Counted from the first letter of the stretch, positions 17,680 through 27,438 are shown. The stretch is 64,000 nucleotides of DNA from Desulfogranum japonicum DSM 18378 (GCF_000429945.1 NZ_AUCV01000003.1:124001-188000), one strand, 5' to 3'. Notes: a model not told the origin generated them from the letters alone. Numbers and translations are program-made.

Positions 17680-19455
17680 GTGGAAAACAACGTTTATAAA
17701 GAGATTGTTGAGCATATAAGTAGCGGCATTTTGCTGGTTAACAGACATGGTGTTGTCACTCTAGCCAATAGGAGAGCACTGGAGTTGTTCGGTTCTGCAT
17801 TCGGCAGTCTTGTTGGCACGGAGATTATGCTGCTGTTTCCTGTTTGTGGCGAAGAAATCGTCAATTCTCTTCATCTGGAGCGTTCTGCATTTGGGTTACT
17901 GGAGACCAAAGTAGCCGGGGGTCTTCTTGTTCACGTCAGCCCTGTTAATGTAGGTAATGGGGAAACAGGGAAGAGTATCATACAAATTGAGCAGAGTGGT
18001 CGCGTAGAGCATGCTGCAAAGAAATTACGTTCAATTCAAAATATGTATTCACAGATGCAGGCCATTTTTGATAATGCATCTGACGGGATATGGGTCTGCG
18101 ATGCAGCGGGAAAGATACTTGCGATTAATAAAGAATCGGAAAAGTTGAATAATATCAGGGCAAAGGATTTCATCGGCAAGCATGTATCAATAATAAGAAA
18201 AGACCATATTGTTGATATTAATATAACCCCAGAGGTGATTCGCACCAGAAAGCAGACCAGCATGATGCAGTATGTACGTTCAACGGGCAGATATATTATA
18301 GCTACAGGAAACCCTGTATTTGATGATCAGGGGAACATGGTTCTGGTAGTGGTCAATGAGCGTGATGTGACCAGGATTAACCGGCTGCAGAAAGAGTTGG
18401 AGGAAAGCAGGCGTGAAGCGGAAAAAGCTAAAAAAGCTCTAGCTTCCCAGTATCTCACGGAACTTGAACAGCAGAATATAGTCGCTGAGAATAAAGAAAT
18501 GCGGCAAATTTTTAAGGTAGCCCTGAAACTCTCCAAGATTGATGCTTCCAGCATATTGATTCTTGGTGAATCTGGCACAGGAAAGGGGGTGATGAGCAGG
18601 TTTATCCATAACAACAGTACCAGAGCTGGAAAACCATATATTCATATAAACTGTGCTGCATTGCCTGAAAGCTTGCTCGAAGCTGAATTGTTCGGGTATG
18701 AGCAGGGTGCATTTACCGGAGCAAAAGAACAGGGAAAAGCCGGTCTTTTTGAGCTTGCTCATCAAGGAACCTTGTTCCTGGATGAGATAGGTGAGATGCC
18801 GCTCATGTTGCAGGCAAAGCTGCTTACCTATCTTGATACATTTGAGATTATGCGCCTTGGAGGGACTGCGACCAGAAAAATAGACTGTCAGCTTATTGCT
18901 GCCACTAACCTTGACCTTATGAAACAGGTAGCAGACAGATTATTCAGGCAGGATTTGTTTCACAGGCTGAGTACTTTTACCATCAAAATTCCACCATTAC
19001 GGGAAAGGCCAGAAGATATTTTTGAGCTTACCACCCTGTTCTTGACTGAATATAATCAGAAATACAATACTGATAAGGTTGTGAGAAAAACAGGGATGCA
19101 ACTCCTTCAGGAATATACTTATCCCGGTAATACCAGGGAGTTGCAGAATATTTTAAAGGAAGCTGTGGTTCTTTGTGAGCAAGGGGAAATCGATCAGTAT
19201 CTGGCTTCAAAATTAGCGTCTACAGTACGTTCACAAACAACATCCCTCCAAGTGAAACCGTGTGAATTTCCCATTGATTTTTCGGCTGAAATAGAGCGTT
19301 ATGAAAGAAATATGCTGGAACATTGTACCCAGCGATGCACTACCCTGCGGGAGGCGTCACTGGCCACTGGCTTAAGCCAGGCAACCATATTTCGTAAACT
19401 GAAAAGGTATGGTTTGAGTTTGAAGTTCAAAAAGAGGGGGCCACATGTTTTATAA
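17680..19455 (+). CDS. Sigma-54-dependent activator with two PAS domains
   Basis: 591 residues from a GTG start with AAAGGAGGG before it. The domain order is PAS1 (about 5-100), PAS2 (about 120-235), a short coiled-coil linker (about 235-270), an AAA+ domain and a C-terminal HTH (about 555-585, TLREASLATGLSQATIFRKL). The AAA+ domain has Walker A GESGTGKG (about 295), the sigma-54 contact loop GAFTGA (about 343-348) and Walker B TLFLDEIG. The HTH resembles the TyrR/Fis type. No receiver domain is present, so it probably senses a small molecule or redox state through PAS. Being divergent from gdh, it is the likely regulator of that gene. Confidence 0.95.
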   Translation: MENNVYKEIVEHISSGILLVNRHGVVTLANRRALELFGSAFGSLVGTEIMLLFPVCGEEIVNSLHLERSAFGLLETKVAGGLLVHVSPVNVGNGETGKSIIQIEQSGRVEHAAKKLRSIQNMYSQMQAIFDNASDGIWVCDAAGKILAINKESEKLNNIRAKDFIGKHVSIIRKDHIVDINITPEVIRTRKQTSMMQYVRSTGRYIIATGNPVFDDQGNMVLVVVNERDVTRINRLQKELEESRREAEKAKKALASQYLTELEQQNIVAENKEMRQIFKVALKLSKIDASSILILGESGTGKGVMSRFIHNNSTRAGKPYIHINCAALPESLLEAELFGYEQGAFTGAKEQGKAGLFELAHQGTLFLDEIGEMPLMLQAKLLTYLDTFEIMRLGGTATRKIDCQLIAATNLDLMKQVADRLFRQDLFHRLSTFTIKIPPLRERPEDIFELTTLFLTEYNQKYNTDKVVRKTGMQLLQEYTYPGNTRELQNILKEAVVLCEQGEIDQYLASKLASTVRSQTTSLQVKPCEFPIDFSAEIERYERNMLEHCTQRCTTLREASLATGLSQATIFRKLKRYGLSLKFKKRGPHVL

Positions 19456-19675
19456 AAAGTCTTTCCTGTTTCAGTATATCCGATGGTATCATTGAATAAT
19501 GTATCAAGTTGTAAAAAGGACTATTTCCTGTCAGATATTTGATGGCTTCCCTCTGGGAAGTTACCATGAAAGCCTGGTGACACAAGATGTACCGGGCAGC
19601 TGATTTCAGGACAGGCGATTCCTTACTTGCACTTACTTCATAACTGTAGGCGATGCTGAAAAACATAAAGGGCGT

Positions 19676-19822
19676 GGAAAATAATAATTATCCAAAAATT
19701 GCGAAGGATATCGGCTTATTCTCATGACCGTTTCAATAATTCCATATTGGCCGTATTGATTCGTTGAAAGAGTTATATCAATGAGCTGAGAAACCCGTAA
19801 GATTGGATAATGTATTTTTTCC
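19676..19822. repeat. Copy A of a 147-bp intergenic repeat with terminal inverted repeats
   Basis: The ends are GGAAAATAATAATTATCCAA and the reverse complement of GGAAAAAATACATTATCCAA (16 of 20 match). The middle resembles copies at 34677 and 43587 and a half copy near 21376. There is no coding capacity, so it is like a MITE. The 220 bases before it, after the activator gene, hold nothing I can name. It ends 38 bases before the HhH-protein start. Confidence 0.8.
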
Positions 19823-19859
19823 GTCGTCCTAAATCCCTGGATGAGGAACGGAGGACGAG

Positions 19860-20312
19860 ATGCAGATCACAGAAGTTACTGGTATTGGCCCCCATACAGC
19901 GCAAATACTTGCACAATACGGGTACGACAACGTGGAAACGCTTGCTGCTGCAAGTGTTGAATTGCTCTCTGCCGTTCCTGGATTCGGGGCAGCGAGGGCT
20001 GAACTGATCATAGCTGCTGCACAAAAGCTTCTTTCAGAAAACTCTGATGAAGAACATGTTGCTGGAAAGCAGAAGACTGGTTGTGACAAAAGTCGTCAGG
20101 CTGATGTGGGATATCAGGAACAGGACCTCACTGGTTCTGAGAGTGTGGGGCCCCAAAAAAAGAAGAAACTGAAAAAGAAAACCTCTTCCTCTGAGAAATC
20201 AAAGAAAGAGAAGAAAAGCGAGGGGAAAAAACAAAAGGAGAAAAAAGAGAAGAAGAAAAAATCAGACAGATCCAAAAAAAACAAAAAGAAAAAATCCAAA
20301 GGGAAAAGCTAG
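19860..20312 (+). CDS. HhH-domain protein with a long lysine-rich histone H1-like tail
   Basis: 150 residues with a good ribosome binding site (GGAGG). Residues 1-60 form tandem helix-hairpin-helix-like motifs (TGIGPHTAQILAQYG and VPGFGAARAELIIAAAQKL), as in DNA-binding HhH/RecA-NT or alpha-CTD-like domains. Residues 95-150 are almost only Lys, Ser, Glu and Gly. This resembles eukaryotic H1-like tails of bacterial nucleoid proteins such as AlgP/Hc1. It likely binds DNA non-specifically or compacts it. Its TAG stop lies inside CTAGGAGTCTGTC, a sequence that resembles the end of the palindromic element at 41509. It is convergent with ppk2. Confidence 0.75.
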   Translation: MQITEVTGIGPHTAQILAQYGYDNVETLAAASVELLSAVPGFGAARAELIIAAAQKLLSENSDEEHVAGKQKTGCDKSRQADVGYQEQDLTGSESVGPQKKKKLKKKTSSSEKSKKEKKSEGKKQKEKKEKKKKSDRSKKNKKKKSKGKS

Positions 20313-20399
20313 GAGTCTGTCGGCGAACTGCTATTTCTTCTCAGATTAAGGCATATTCAGGAAATCAAGCACAGTCATGTTTCCCATACCCAGAGAGGG

Positions 20400-21305
20400 T
20401 TATCCCCTTAAACTTTCAGGGTTGAAAAGGTTTTTTTCCATGTGTTTGATTTCATCAATACCTGAGATGACAATTTGCGGATCAGGTTCTAAATCCTGGG
20501 ACGGGATTTTATCCTCGTAATCAAGGGATGAAAGTATGACTTTCATACAGTTGATTCGTGCATTCTTTTTCACATCTGAACGGATGATCGTCCATGGCGT
20601 GAGTGTGCGGTTGGACTCATTGAGCATCTGAAATTTTTTCACTGTATATTCATCCCACAGTTTCTGTGCCAGATTATCCACCGGGGAGAGTTTGTACTGT
20701 TTGAGGATATCTGTTTTTCTTGCATCGAAGCGTTTCGCTTGCTCATCTTTTGAGACGGAAAAATAAAATTTAAAAAGTTTTATACCATCTTTGACGAGCA
20801 TTTCTTCAAAGAGCGGCACATCTTTCAGAAACCTTTTGTGCTGTTCGTCCGTGCAGAATCCCATAACCGGTTCCACCATGGCCCTGTTGTACCAGCTGCG
20901 ATCAAACAGGACCAGTTCCCCGCCTGCTGGCAGTTGTGTGACATAGCGTTGAAAATACCACTGGGTCACTTCCTTGTCACTTGGTGCAGCAAGGGCAACT
21001 ACGCGTGCGTTTCTGGGATTGAGAAAGGCGGTTATGCGTTTAATAGTACCGCCTTTTCCGGCAGCGTCACGGCCTTCAAAAATAACCAGGACCCGCATGG
21101 CTTGATTCTTGATATGCCGCTGCAGCTTCATGAGTTCTACCTGCATTTTCCGCAGTTCTTCTTCGTATGCAAGGTGTGCTTTTTTTATCCAGACCGGCAC
21201 CCGTTTATCACTCTCCTCGGCGTCCATATTTCTGAGGGCTGTACCTTCAGCTAGCTTGATATCGTTTGCCGTGCAGTCATTTTTCTTTTTCTTCTTTTCT
21301 CCCAT
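20400..21305 (-). CDS. ppk2: Polyphosphate kinase 2
   Basis: About 301 residues from ATG 21305, which precedes a Lys-rich stretch (GEKKKKKND). The frame continues upstream only into repeat sequence, so that part is discounted, although no strong ribosome binding site is seen. Walker A is GRDAAGKGG (78-86). The PPK2 signatures LFDRSWYNRA and YFSVSKDEQAKRF follow, then a lid region with DNLAQKLWDEYTVKK. PPK2 enzymes use polyphosphate to phosphorylate nucleoside mono- or diphosphates, or run the reverse reaction. A single PPK2 domain of this length is the class I type, which favours diphosphates. A polyphosphate-binding CHAD protein is encoded 4.6 kb further on. Confidence 0.95.
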   Translation of the reverse strand: MGEKKKKKNDCTANDIKLAEGTALRNMDAEESDKRVPVWIKKAHLAYEEELRKMQVELMKLQRHIKNQAMRVLVIFEGRDAAGKGGTIKRITAFLNPRNARVVALAAPSDKEVTQWYFQRYVTQLPAGGELVLFDRSWYNRAMVEPVMGFCTDEQHKRFLKDVPLFEEMLVKDGIKLFKFYFSVSKDEQAKRFDARKTDILKQYKLSPVDNLAQKLWDEYTVKKFQMLNESNRTLTPWTIIRSDVKKNARINCMKVILSSLDYEDKIPSQDLEPDPQIVISGIDEIKHMEKNLFNPESLRG

Positions 21306-21375
21306 ACCGCGACCATAGGTTAAGTTGCAAAGTGAGGGTGATACTTGCCTGTTTGAGGTTGCATACCGTTTTAGA

Positions 21376-21427
21376 GTCGCGGAAAATGCCAACTATCCAA
21401 AATTGGCGAAAGATATCAGATAATGTG
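21376..21427. repeat. Copy D: left half of the 147-bp repeat
   Basis: TCGCGGAAAATGCC is followed by ACTATCCAAAATTGGCGAA and AGATATCAGATAATG, matching the left ends of copies A and C. It shares with copy C the flank TTTTAG-GTCGCGG. The right half is absent. Confidence 0.6.
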
Positions 21428-21591
21428 CTTCTTCTTCGACCCTGTTTCATTGTACAGGATTTTTTGCCATTAAAACAAGGATGTAGCGATTCTTTTGTGT
21501 TAATCTCGAGATGTTCTGTGAAATGTCTATGAAATCAGTTATATACCTGTGTGAAGAAAATGATATCGTAAATATTGCTGAGGAGAATCAC

Positions 21592-22008
21592 ATGACAACA
21601 GCACAACAGGAGTTGGCAAGCTTTGTGGAAAATTGGGAGGAGAGCGCAGAGGGAAACAAAAAGGCCTTTGAACGCTTGTATACATACATGCAGACCCTGG
21701 AAAAGGCCGCGCTGACATTTTTTCCGAGACCGGGGGTAACCTACTCTTTGCGTGGAGTGCTGGAAAACGACCCAGATAATACCCTGTTTGTAATGGTGGA
21801 CGTCATTGAGGATTCTCCCCGGTGGCTTTCTGTGTGTTTTTATGGTGCCATGATTCATGATGCCGAAGAGAAAGGTGCATTTGTTCCCGGCGGATTACTC
21901 GGCCAAGATGCGGTCTGTTTCGACCTTGAAGAGTATAATGAGAAGGAACTGACCTATGTGGAGCAGCGAATTGCCGAAGCATATGCCGCTCGGTGCAAAG
22001 GGGTATGA
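21592..22008 (+). CDS. Conserved-looking protein of unknown function
   Basis: 138 residues from ATG 21592, chosen for its strong GAGGAG ribosome binding site; the frame opens at 21511. I do not recognise a named domain. A helical N-terminal half contains an FVENWEESAEGNKKAF segment. It is followed by a compact alpha/beta part with FPRPGVTYSLRG, TLFVMVDVIEDSPRWLSVCFYG and FVPGGLLGQDAVCFDLEEY. The regular hydrophobic pattern supports a folded cytoplasmic protein. It ends 3 bases before the convergent phosphoesterase gene. Confidence 0.75.
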   Translation: MTTAQQELASFVENWEESAEGNKKAFERLYTYMQTLEKAALTFFPRPGVTYSLRGVLENDPDNTLFVMVDVIEDSPRWLSVCFYGAMIHDAEEKGAFVPGGLLGQDAVCFDLEEYNEKELTYVEQRIAEAYAARCKGV

Positions 22009-22010
22009 AG

Positions 22011-22739
22011 TCAGTTTAATTTTTTACCCTGTTTAAACATTATTCCATATATTTCAGGAAGTTTCATTCGTGACAGTTCGTTAACCACTTCCTCGGTGTT
22101 GTAATGGCAACGGAAATGCTGCACCTGGATCTTTTGCCTGGCTTGTTCATCAATGGTCAGTACAGCATAGGAAGCTGCCGGGTTGCCGTCAAACATCCTG
22201 CCCACTGAGCCGGGGTTTATGAAATGAATCCCGGAAATAATTTTATGATATGGTGTATGGGAGTGACCGGTAACAATGATATCGTATTTGCAGGTTGAGG
22301 CTATCTCCTGAAATCGTTTTTCCGGGGTATTGTCAAAAAGAAATTCTTCGTGATCTGCAGGACTGCCATGGAACAGGCCCAGGGAATATGATCCCAGCTT
22401 CAGTACCTGCTTTTTTTTAAGGTGCAGCAGATAGGCTGAGTTTTCAGATGTCAGGCTTTCTGCAGTAGAGGTGTACATGATCCTTTTTTCTTTTTTTCCA
22501 GGCTTTTTAAATGTTTGACCTTTGAGTAACCTGATGATTTTATCATCGGTGTTGCCACGAATGGAAATGGCCTGATATGTTCTGAGCCAGTCCAGAGTCT
22601 GATTTGGGTATGGTGCATAGACCGTACAATCACCGGTGTTGCAGATATGGGCGAACTGTTCTGGTGGATGCTGGGTGCAGATAGCTTGAAGAGCAGGGAA
22701 ATTACCGTGAATATCGCTGATGAGAAGAATCGAAGGCAT
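22011..22739 (-). CDS. Metallophosphoesterase (YfcE/MJ0936-like)
   Basis: 242 residues. The calcineurin-like metal motifs are in order: SDIHGN (about 8-13), the NTGDCT loop for GD, IRGNTDD for GNxD, VTGHSHTPYHK for GHSH, and an INPGSVG end motif. These ligands bind two divalent metals. The family hydrolyses phosphodiesters or phosphomonoesters and the substrate is unknown. The gene lies 24 bases downstream of cardiolipin synthase on the same strand, so the two are probably co-transcribed. Confidence 0.9.
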   Translation of the reverse strand: MPSILLISDIHGNFPALQAICTQHPPEQFAHICNTGDCTVYAPYPNQTLDWLRTYQAISIRGNTDDKIIRLLKGQTFKKPGKKEKRIMYTSTAESLTSENSAYLLHLKKKQVLKLGSYSLGLFHGSPADHEEFLFDNTPEKRFQEIASTCKYDIIVTGHSHTPYHKIISGIHFINPGSVGRMFDGNPAASYAVLTIDEQARQKIQVQHFRCHYNTEEVVNELSRMKLPEIYGIMFKQGKKLN

Positions 22740-22763
22740 GGATATGGTTCCTGTCAGGGCGAG

Positions 22764-24224
22764 CTATAGTAGGGGGCTTACAAGGAGAGCTGTATTTTCT
22801 TTCAGGCGCTCGAAAAAAGATCGTCTGGTAAGGTCGTCCGGGCTTATACGTCGTGACTGGGTCAGATAGCAGTGCTGGAGTTTACGTACATGCTGGGTAA
22901 ACTCTTTGTCATATACACAGAGTGTCATTTCAAAGTTCAGCCAGAAGCTGCGCATGTCCAGGTTCACAGATCCGAACAGACAGAAATCCCTGTCCACTGT
23001 AATGGTTTTTGCATGCAGGAGGCCACCTGAAAAAGCCATGATGCGTACCCCTGCCTTTATCAAGATGCCCAGTCTGGCGCGACTGGCGTAATGTACCAGC
23101 TTGGAATCATTACGTTCCGGAATAATGATGGTTACCCTGACCCCTTTCTGTGCCGCAGAACGGAGAGCCGCAAGTATGGCGTTATCTGGCACAAAATAGG
23201 GTGTGGTGAGGAGCAGCTCCGAACGGGCAGCGTAGATGGTTGTCAGTAGCAGGTTGTGCAGGGTATCCTCGGCCAGTCCAGGTCCCGATGGGACCAGTTG
23301 GACCAGGGCGTTCCCCGCTGGTGGATTCGGAGTGATTTCCGAAGAGGAAGATATATCTTCCAGATCTTGCTGACTATCCAGAATCCAGTCGTAGATAAAT
23401 GCGGCTGTGATGATTTCCACCACAGGGCCGCGAATGCGAACCATGGTATCCACCCATTCTCCTATACCATGATCCTGTTTGAAAAATTTAGGGTCAGTCA
23501 GGTTGTGGCTGCCGGTGTAGGCAATTGAACCGTCAATTATGGCTATTTTGCGATGATTACGCAGGTCTATGCGAACAAAGAGGGCACGAAAAAGACCGGC
23601 AGGGAGTGCTTCCACGATTTCTATACCCGCAAGCTGCATGCGTTTTGCCCTCTGGCTGCGGAGAAAATCGCGACTGCCTATGGAATCGAGAAGTAATCTG
23701 CAGGTAACTCCACGCTCCTGTGCCTGTATGAGGGCAATACTCACTTCATCAGCTAATCCGCCTTCCGTGTAAATGTAAAACTCAAGAAAGCAACTTGATT
23801 GTGCTTTATTGATATCCTCAATCAGGGCGCTGAAAAAGAGATCGGAGGTCGAGAAAAGTTCCAGGTCGTTATCTGGCATGGTGGGAATCCCAATGGTGGC
23901 ATTCACCTGACGATCAATAGGAATACATTCCGGGTTGATACCGTTCCAATCGACTTTTACGCGCTGATAGAGGCTTTTGGTCCATTGCTGTACCAATGGC
24001 TTTTGGGCCAGCAGCTTGATTGCCCGGCGCTCGCCTATTCTTGTCTCTCCAAACAGCAGGTAGATAATGGCACCGGCAAATGGGAGAAGAAGCACTATAA
24101 CCAGCCAGGCCAATGATACGCTTGGTGATCGTTTGCGCATTATCACCCGCAGGGACAACCCAATCCGGATGGCTAAATCCATCACAAAGATGGTTGTGGT
24201 AAGAACCCAATAAATTTTTTCCAT
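22764..24224 (-). CDS. cls: Cardiolipin synthase (PLD superfamily)
   Basis: About 486 residues from ATG 24224 (MEKIYWVL); a GTG at 24272 would add 16 residues and neither start has a clear ribosome binding site. Two N-terminal transmembrane helices (about 3-25 and 36-57) are followed by the AWLVIVLLLPFAGAIIYLLFG segment typical of Cls. Two HKD motifs follow: HRKIAIIDGSIAYTGSHN (about 224) and HAKTITVDRDFCLFGSVN (about 404). The enzyme condenses two phosphatidylglycerols to cardiolipin and glycerol at the inner membrane. Confidence 0.95.
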   Translation of the reverse strand: MEKIYWVLTTTIFVMDLAIRIGLSLRVIMRKRSPSVSLAWLVIVLLLPFAGAIIYLLFGETRIGERRAIKLLAQKPLVQQWTKSLYQRVKVDWNGINPECIPIDRQVNATIGIPTMPDNDLELFSTSDLFFSALIEDINKAQSSCFLEFYIYTEGGLADEVSIALIQAQERGVTCRLLLDSIGSRDFLRSQRAKRMQLAGIEIVEALPAGLFRALFVRIDLRNHRKIAIIDGSIAYTGSHNLTDPKFFKQDHGIGEWVDTMVRIRGPVVEIITAAFIYDWILDSQQDLEDISSSSEITPNPPAGNALVQLVPSGPGLAEDTLHNLLLTTIYAARSELLLTTPYFVPDNAILAALRSAAQKGVRVTIIIPERNDSKLVHYASRARLGILIKAGVRIMAFSGGLLHAKTITVDRDFCLFGSVNLDMRSFWLNFEMTLCVYDKEFTQHVRKLQHCYLTQSRRISPDDLTRRSFFERLKENTALLVSPLL

Positions 24225-24702
24225 GAAGTATATATAAACGCCATTGTTGATATGGCTGCTGTTTTTCCTCACCGCTCATTCGCTCTTGTTGAGCTGATAA
24301 CTAGACAGGTATGTTTCAGGGAGAGAAGATGGGGTCAGACTGGCACTGCTCAAACACAGAACACCAAACGTCACAGTCACACATTCATGTAGTATCGGTC
24401 AAGAAAAAATGACCGCGTGAACAGATGGTTATTCTTTTCTTTTGCTCGGTATCTGTTAGATTGGCAGTTTGAATACCTTTGATCAGTTATGGCTCAAAGC
24501 CAGAGGCTGGGGCTATTTGTTGTTTCCGCATATCTCGGAAAGATACAAAGCTCATTTCTGTTACATTGTTCTGTACATGATTGAGGCACAGGACATCTGC
24601 TGTTTTGAACGTATGCATCAAAATATAGCTATTTTGTCTGCGTGTTTTGTTGATGCACACAGGTTCAGGAATACGAATATATGAAGTCCATTGAGGAATA
24701 CT
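24225..24702. other. Gene-free stretch between cls and argJ
   Basis: This divergent intergenic region must hold promoters for both operons, but none stands out. A 27-codon frame at 24329-24412 is preceded by GGGAGAG. It has no recognisable sequence and is not called. Confidence 0.4.
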
Positions 24703-25887
24703 ATGCAGGTAAAAGGGTTTAAGGCATCTGCCGTGAAAGCCGGGGTCCGGTATCCGGACAGATTGGATATTGGCTTGATTTTTTCTGAGGTTCCAGCTGT
24801 TACAGCCGGGGCTTTTACAACCAACAAAGTAAAAGCCGCTCCAGTGCTATTGGATATGGAGCGTCTGCGACTGGGTAAGGCCCAGGCAATTCTTGTCAAC
24901 AGTGGCAACGCAAATGCCTGTAACGGTGAGCAGGGGATGAAAACGGCTGTTGGTTCGGCTGCCCTGGCTGCAGCAGAGCTTGGTGTTGAGGAAGAGCTTG
25001 TTCAGGTTGCATCCACCGGTGTCATTGGTGAACAGATGTCTCTGGAGCCGTTTGAACGGAGTATGAAAGAGCTTGTCGAAGGTCTTGGAGAAGATGGTTT
25101 TGATCTGTTTTCCCGGGCAATTATGACAACTGACCTGGTGACTAAGACTTCATACAGAACCGTTGATATTAACGGTACTACTGTCTCTCTGCTCGGCGTT
25201 GCTAAAGGTTCGGGTATGATCATGCCTGACATGGCCACCATGCTCTGTTTTGTTGTAACCGATGCACAGATAATCTATCCTGTACTACAGGAAATGGTTG
25301 TTGGTGGGGTTGATACGACGTTTAACCGTATTACCGTTGATGGTGATACCTCAACCAATGATATGGTTCTGGTTATGGCCAACGGCACTGCGGGAAACGA
25401 CTGGATCGATGAAGGTAATCCGGAAGGCAGCCGGGCATTTGCTGAGGCGTTGACTGCTGTTTTTCATGACCTGGCGTTGCAGATCGTAGCTGACGGAGAA
25501 GGTGCCACAAAGCTTGTTACTGTGCGTGTCACCGGAGCCAGGGATGCTGACAGTGCCATGAGTGCAGCCCAGACCATTGCCAATTCTGCCCTGGTGAAGA
25601 CGGCTTTTTTTGGAGAAGACGCCAACTGGGGAAGAATTATTGCTGCCCTGGGAAGATCAGAGTGTGTTTTTGATCCGGATAAGGTCACCATGAGTTTTGA
25701 TGATGTTGTACTGGTGGAAAATGGAATGTGCGTTGGAAAGGAAAGGGAAAAACTTGCCTCTCAGGTGCTGAAGAAGAAAGCGTTCACCCTAACCATTGAT
25801 CTGCATGACGGTGGTGCTTCGGCAGAGGTCTATACCTGTGATTTTTCTTATGACTATGTGAAAATTAACGCTGATTACCGCAGTTGA
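24703..25887 (+). CDS. argJ: Glutamate N-acetyltransferase / amino-acid acetyltransferase ArgJ
   Basis: 395 residues from ATG 24703 with a GAGG ribosome binding site; the TTG 12 bases upstream is discounted. ArgJ precursors cut themselves before a Thr in the motif KGSGMIMPDMATML, here Thr179, giving alpha and beta chains. NSGNANACNG and the C-terminal FGEDANWGRI are also typical. It moves the acetyl group from N-acetylornithine to glutamate (arginine cycle), and bifunctional forms also use acetyl-CoA. That may matter because the only ArgA-like gene in this window is interrupted. It heads a long plus-strand operon with the CHAD gene 12 bases downstream. Confidence 0.95.
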   Translation: MQVKGFKASAVKAGVRYPDRLDIGLIFSEVPAVTAGAFTTNKVKAAPVLLDMERLRLGKAQAILVNSGNANACNGEQGMKTAVGSAALAAAELGVEEELVQVASTGVIGEQMSLEPFERSMKELVEGLGEDGFDLFSRAIMTTDLVTKTSYRTVDINGTTVSLLGVAKGSGMIMPDMATMLCFVVTDAQIIYPVLQEMVVGGVDTTFNRITVDGDTSTNDMVLVMANGTAGNDWIDEGNPEGSRAFAEALTAVFHDLALQIVADGEGATKLVTVRVTGARDADSAMSAAQTIANSALVKTAFFGEDANWGRIIAALGRSECVFDPDKVTMSFDDVVLVENGMCVGKEREKLASQVLKKKAFTLTIDLHDGGASAEVYTCDFSYDYVKINADYRS

Positions 25888-25899
25888 ACAGGAGGGGGG

Positions 25900-27438
25900 A
25901 TGCTGGAAAAGGTTACAGAGGTATGGAATCTTACTGAGGAATACTCCCTGGAGGCCCTGGTAGAAAAGATCGAAGGCACTTTTTCGCTGCAACAGGACGA
26001 GGAATATAAAAAGCATGTTACCTGGTATGACACCTATGACTGGCGATTGTATGAACAGGGGTATGTTTGCCTGGCAACCGGCTCTTCCTGGTCACTGTAT
26101 AGCAGGGATAGTGGCGTCCTTGTCAAACAGGTCAAAGGTGTTCCGCAGAAGAAAGCTGTTTTTGCAAGCGCCTTTGTGGGTACAGACCTGACCACTATTT
26201 TTACCAAACTTCTTGAGGTTCGAGCACTTCTCCCCCTGCAGACCGCACAATACACCTTGGTGACCCACAGGGTTTTGAATAAGGATGAAAAAACCGTTGT
26301 CCGCTTTATCGTGGAGCAATACGCTTTTGAGGGAACTGAAGAGGTAAGGCAACTGGCCTATCTTATGCCTGTGCGCGGGTACAGGGATGAGTATCAGGCA
26401 GTACGCCAGGCCCTGGCGCCTTTTCCCAGCCAGTCTAGCTGTCCTCTGCTCATAGGGTTGGAGGCAGCGGCTGCCACCACCGGACGACATCCCGGAGATT
26501 ATAGCTCCAAGTTCAATCTGTCGCTTGATCCGGATCAGGTTGCCAGGAGTGCGGTAACATCCATCTACACGCAGCTAGCAGAAACCATGCGGGTAAACGT
26601 TCCCGGTGTGATTGCTGATCTTGATTCTGAGTTTCTGCATGATTTACGGGTTGCCATACGCCGGACCCGTTCCGGCCTGACTTTGATAAAAAAGGTGCTT
26701 CCGGAAGAGGTGGTGGCCCGGTTTAAAGCTGAATTCAAGAAACTTGGCAGCGTTACCGGACCTGTGCGTGACCTGGACGTCTATCTGCTGAGTGAGGAAA
26801 AGTACAGAAAACGGCTCCCTGCCTGTCTGCAGCCAGGATTAACCACCTTTTTTACCACCTTGCAGCAGGAGAGGCAAAGGCAACAGAAATTGCTGGCAAG
26901 AGAATTGAAGAGCGGCAGGGTGGAAAGCTTACTGGTAACCTGGGAAAAGCATTTGCAGCAGGAAGATAAGGAACCTGCGCAGTATGCGGACAATCCGATT
27001 GTCGATGTTGCCAGGAAGGTTATTTATCGCAGATATAAGCGGGTAATGAAGGACGGTCAGGTTATTACCCCAGGTTGTCCGGATGAAAAGCTGCACGAAT
27101 TGCGCATTGAAGGAAAGAAGCTTCGCTATGCCATGGAATTTTTCAGGTCGCTTTTCCCTAAAGAGGAAATTGAAACTGCAATTAAGCAGCTTAAAACATT
27201 ACAGAATAATCTTGGAGATTTTAACGATCTTTCCGTGCAACGGGAAATGCTTCTCCATACCCTGGAGAAACTCAAGCCAGGCTCCAGAAAGAATCAGGAA
27301 ATGGCTGCAGCATTAGGAGGATTAATGGCCTCACTTGCGCATGAACAGCAAATGGTCCGCACAGGCTTTGAGGAAATATTCAGGGCTTTCAGTCACCCTG
27401 ACAATGTTGGTTTGTATAATCGTCTGTTCAAGGGGTAG
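25900..27438 (+). CDS. CHAD-domain protein with degenerate CYTH N-terminus
   Basis: 512 residues with a strong AGGAGGGG ribosome binding site. The N-terminal part (about 1-185) looks like a CYTH/triphosphate-tunnel domain: HVTWYDTYDWRLYEQGYVCL resembles the YFDT-x-D-x-x-L core. The usual ExExK start is not intact, so catalysis is doubtful. Residues 210-505 form a CHAD domain with its two helical repeats of conserved His and basic residues, FLHDLRVAIRRTR (about 246) and LHELRIEGKKLRYAMEF (about 400). CHAD domains bind polyphosphate and target proteins to polyphosphate granules (known family behaviour). It sits 12 bases after argJ and 12 before a ParA-type ATPase, clearly in one operon. Confidence 0.92.
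   Translation: MLEKVTEVWNLTEEYSLEALVEKIEGTFSLQQDEEYKKHVTWYDTYDWRLYEQGYVCLATGSSWSLYSRDSGVLVKQVKGVPQKKAVFASAFVGTDLTTIFTKLLEVRALLPLQTAQYTLVTHRVLNKDEKTVVRFIVEQYAFEGTEEVRQLAYLMPVRGYRDEYQAVRQALAPFPSQSSCPLLIGLEAAAATTGRHPGDYSSKFNLSLDPDQVARSAVTSIYTQLAETMRVNVPGVIADLDSEFLHDLRVAIRRTRSGLTLIKKVLPEEVVARFKAEFKKLGSVTGPVRDLDVYLLSEEKYRKRLPACLQPGLTTFFTTLQQERQRQQKLLARELKSGRVESLLVTWEKHLQQEDKEPAQYADNPIVDVARKVIYRRYKRVMKDGQVITPGCPDEKLHELRIEGKKLRYAMEFFRSLFPKEEIETAIKQLKTLQNNLGDFNDLSVQREMLLHTLEKLKPGSRKNQEMAAALGGLMASLAHEQQMVRTGFEEIFRAFSHPDNVGLYNRLFKG

Noticed and set aside
24329-24412. 27-codon frame preceded by GGGAGAG
   Set aside because: No recognisable sequence and no conserved context; the GGGGTCAGAC string is common in non-coding repeats.
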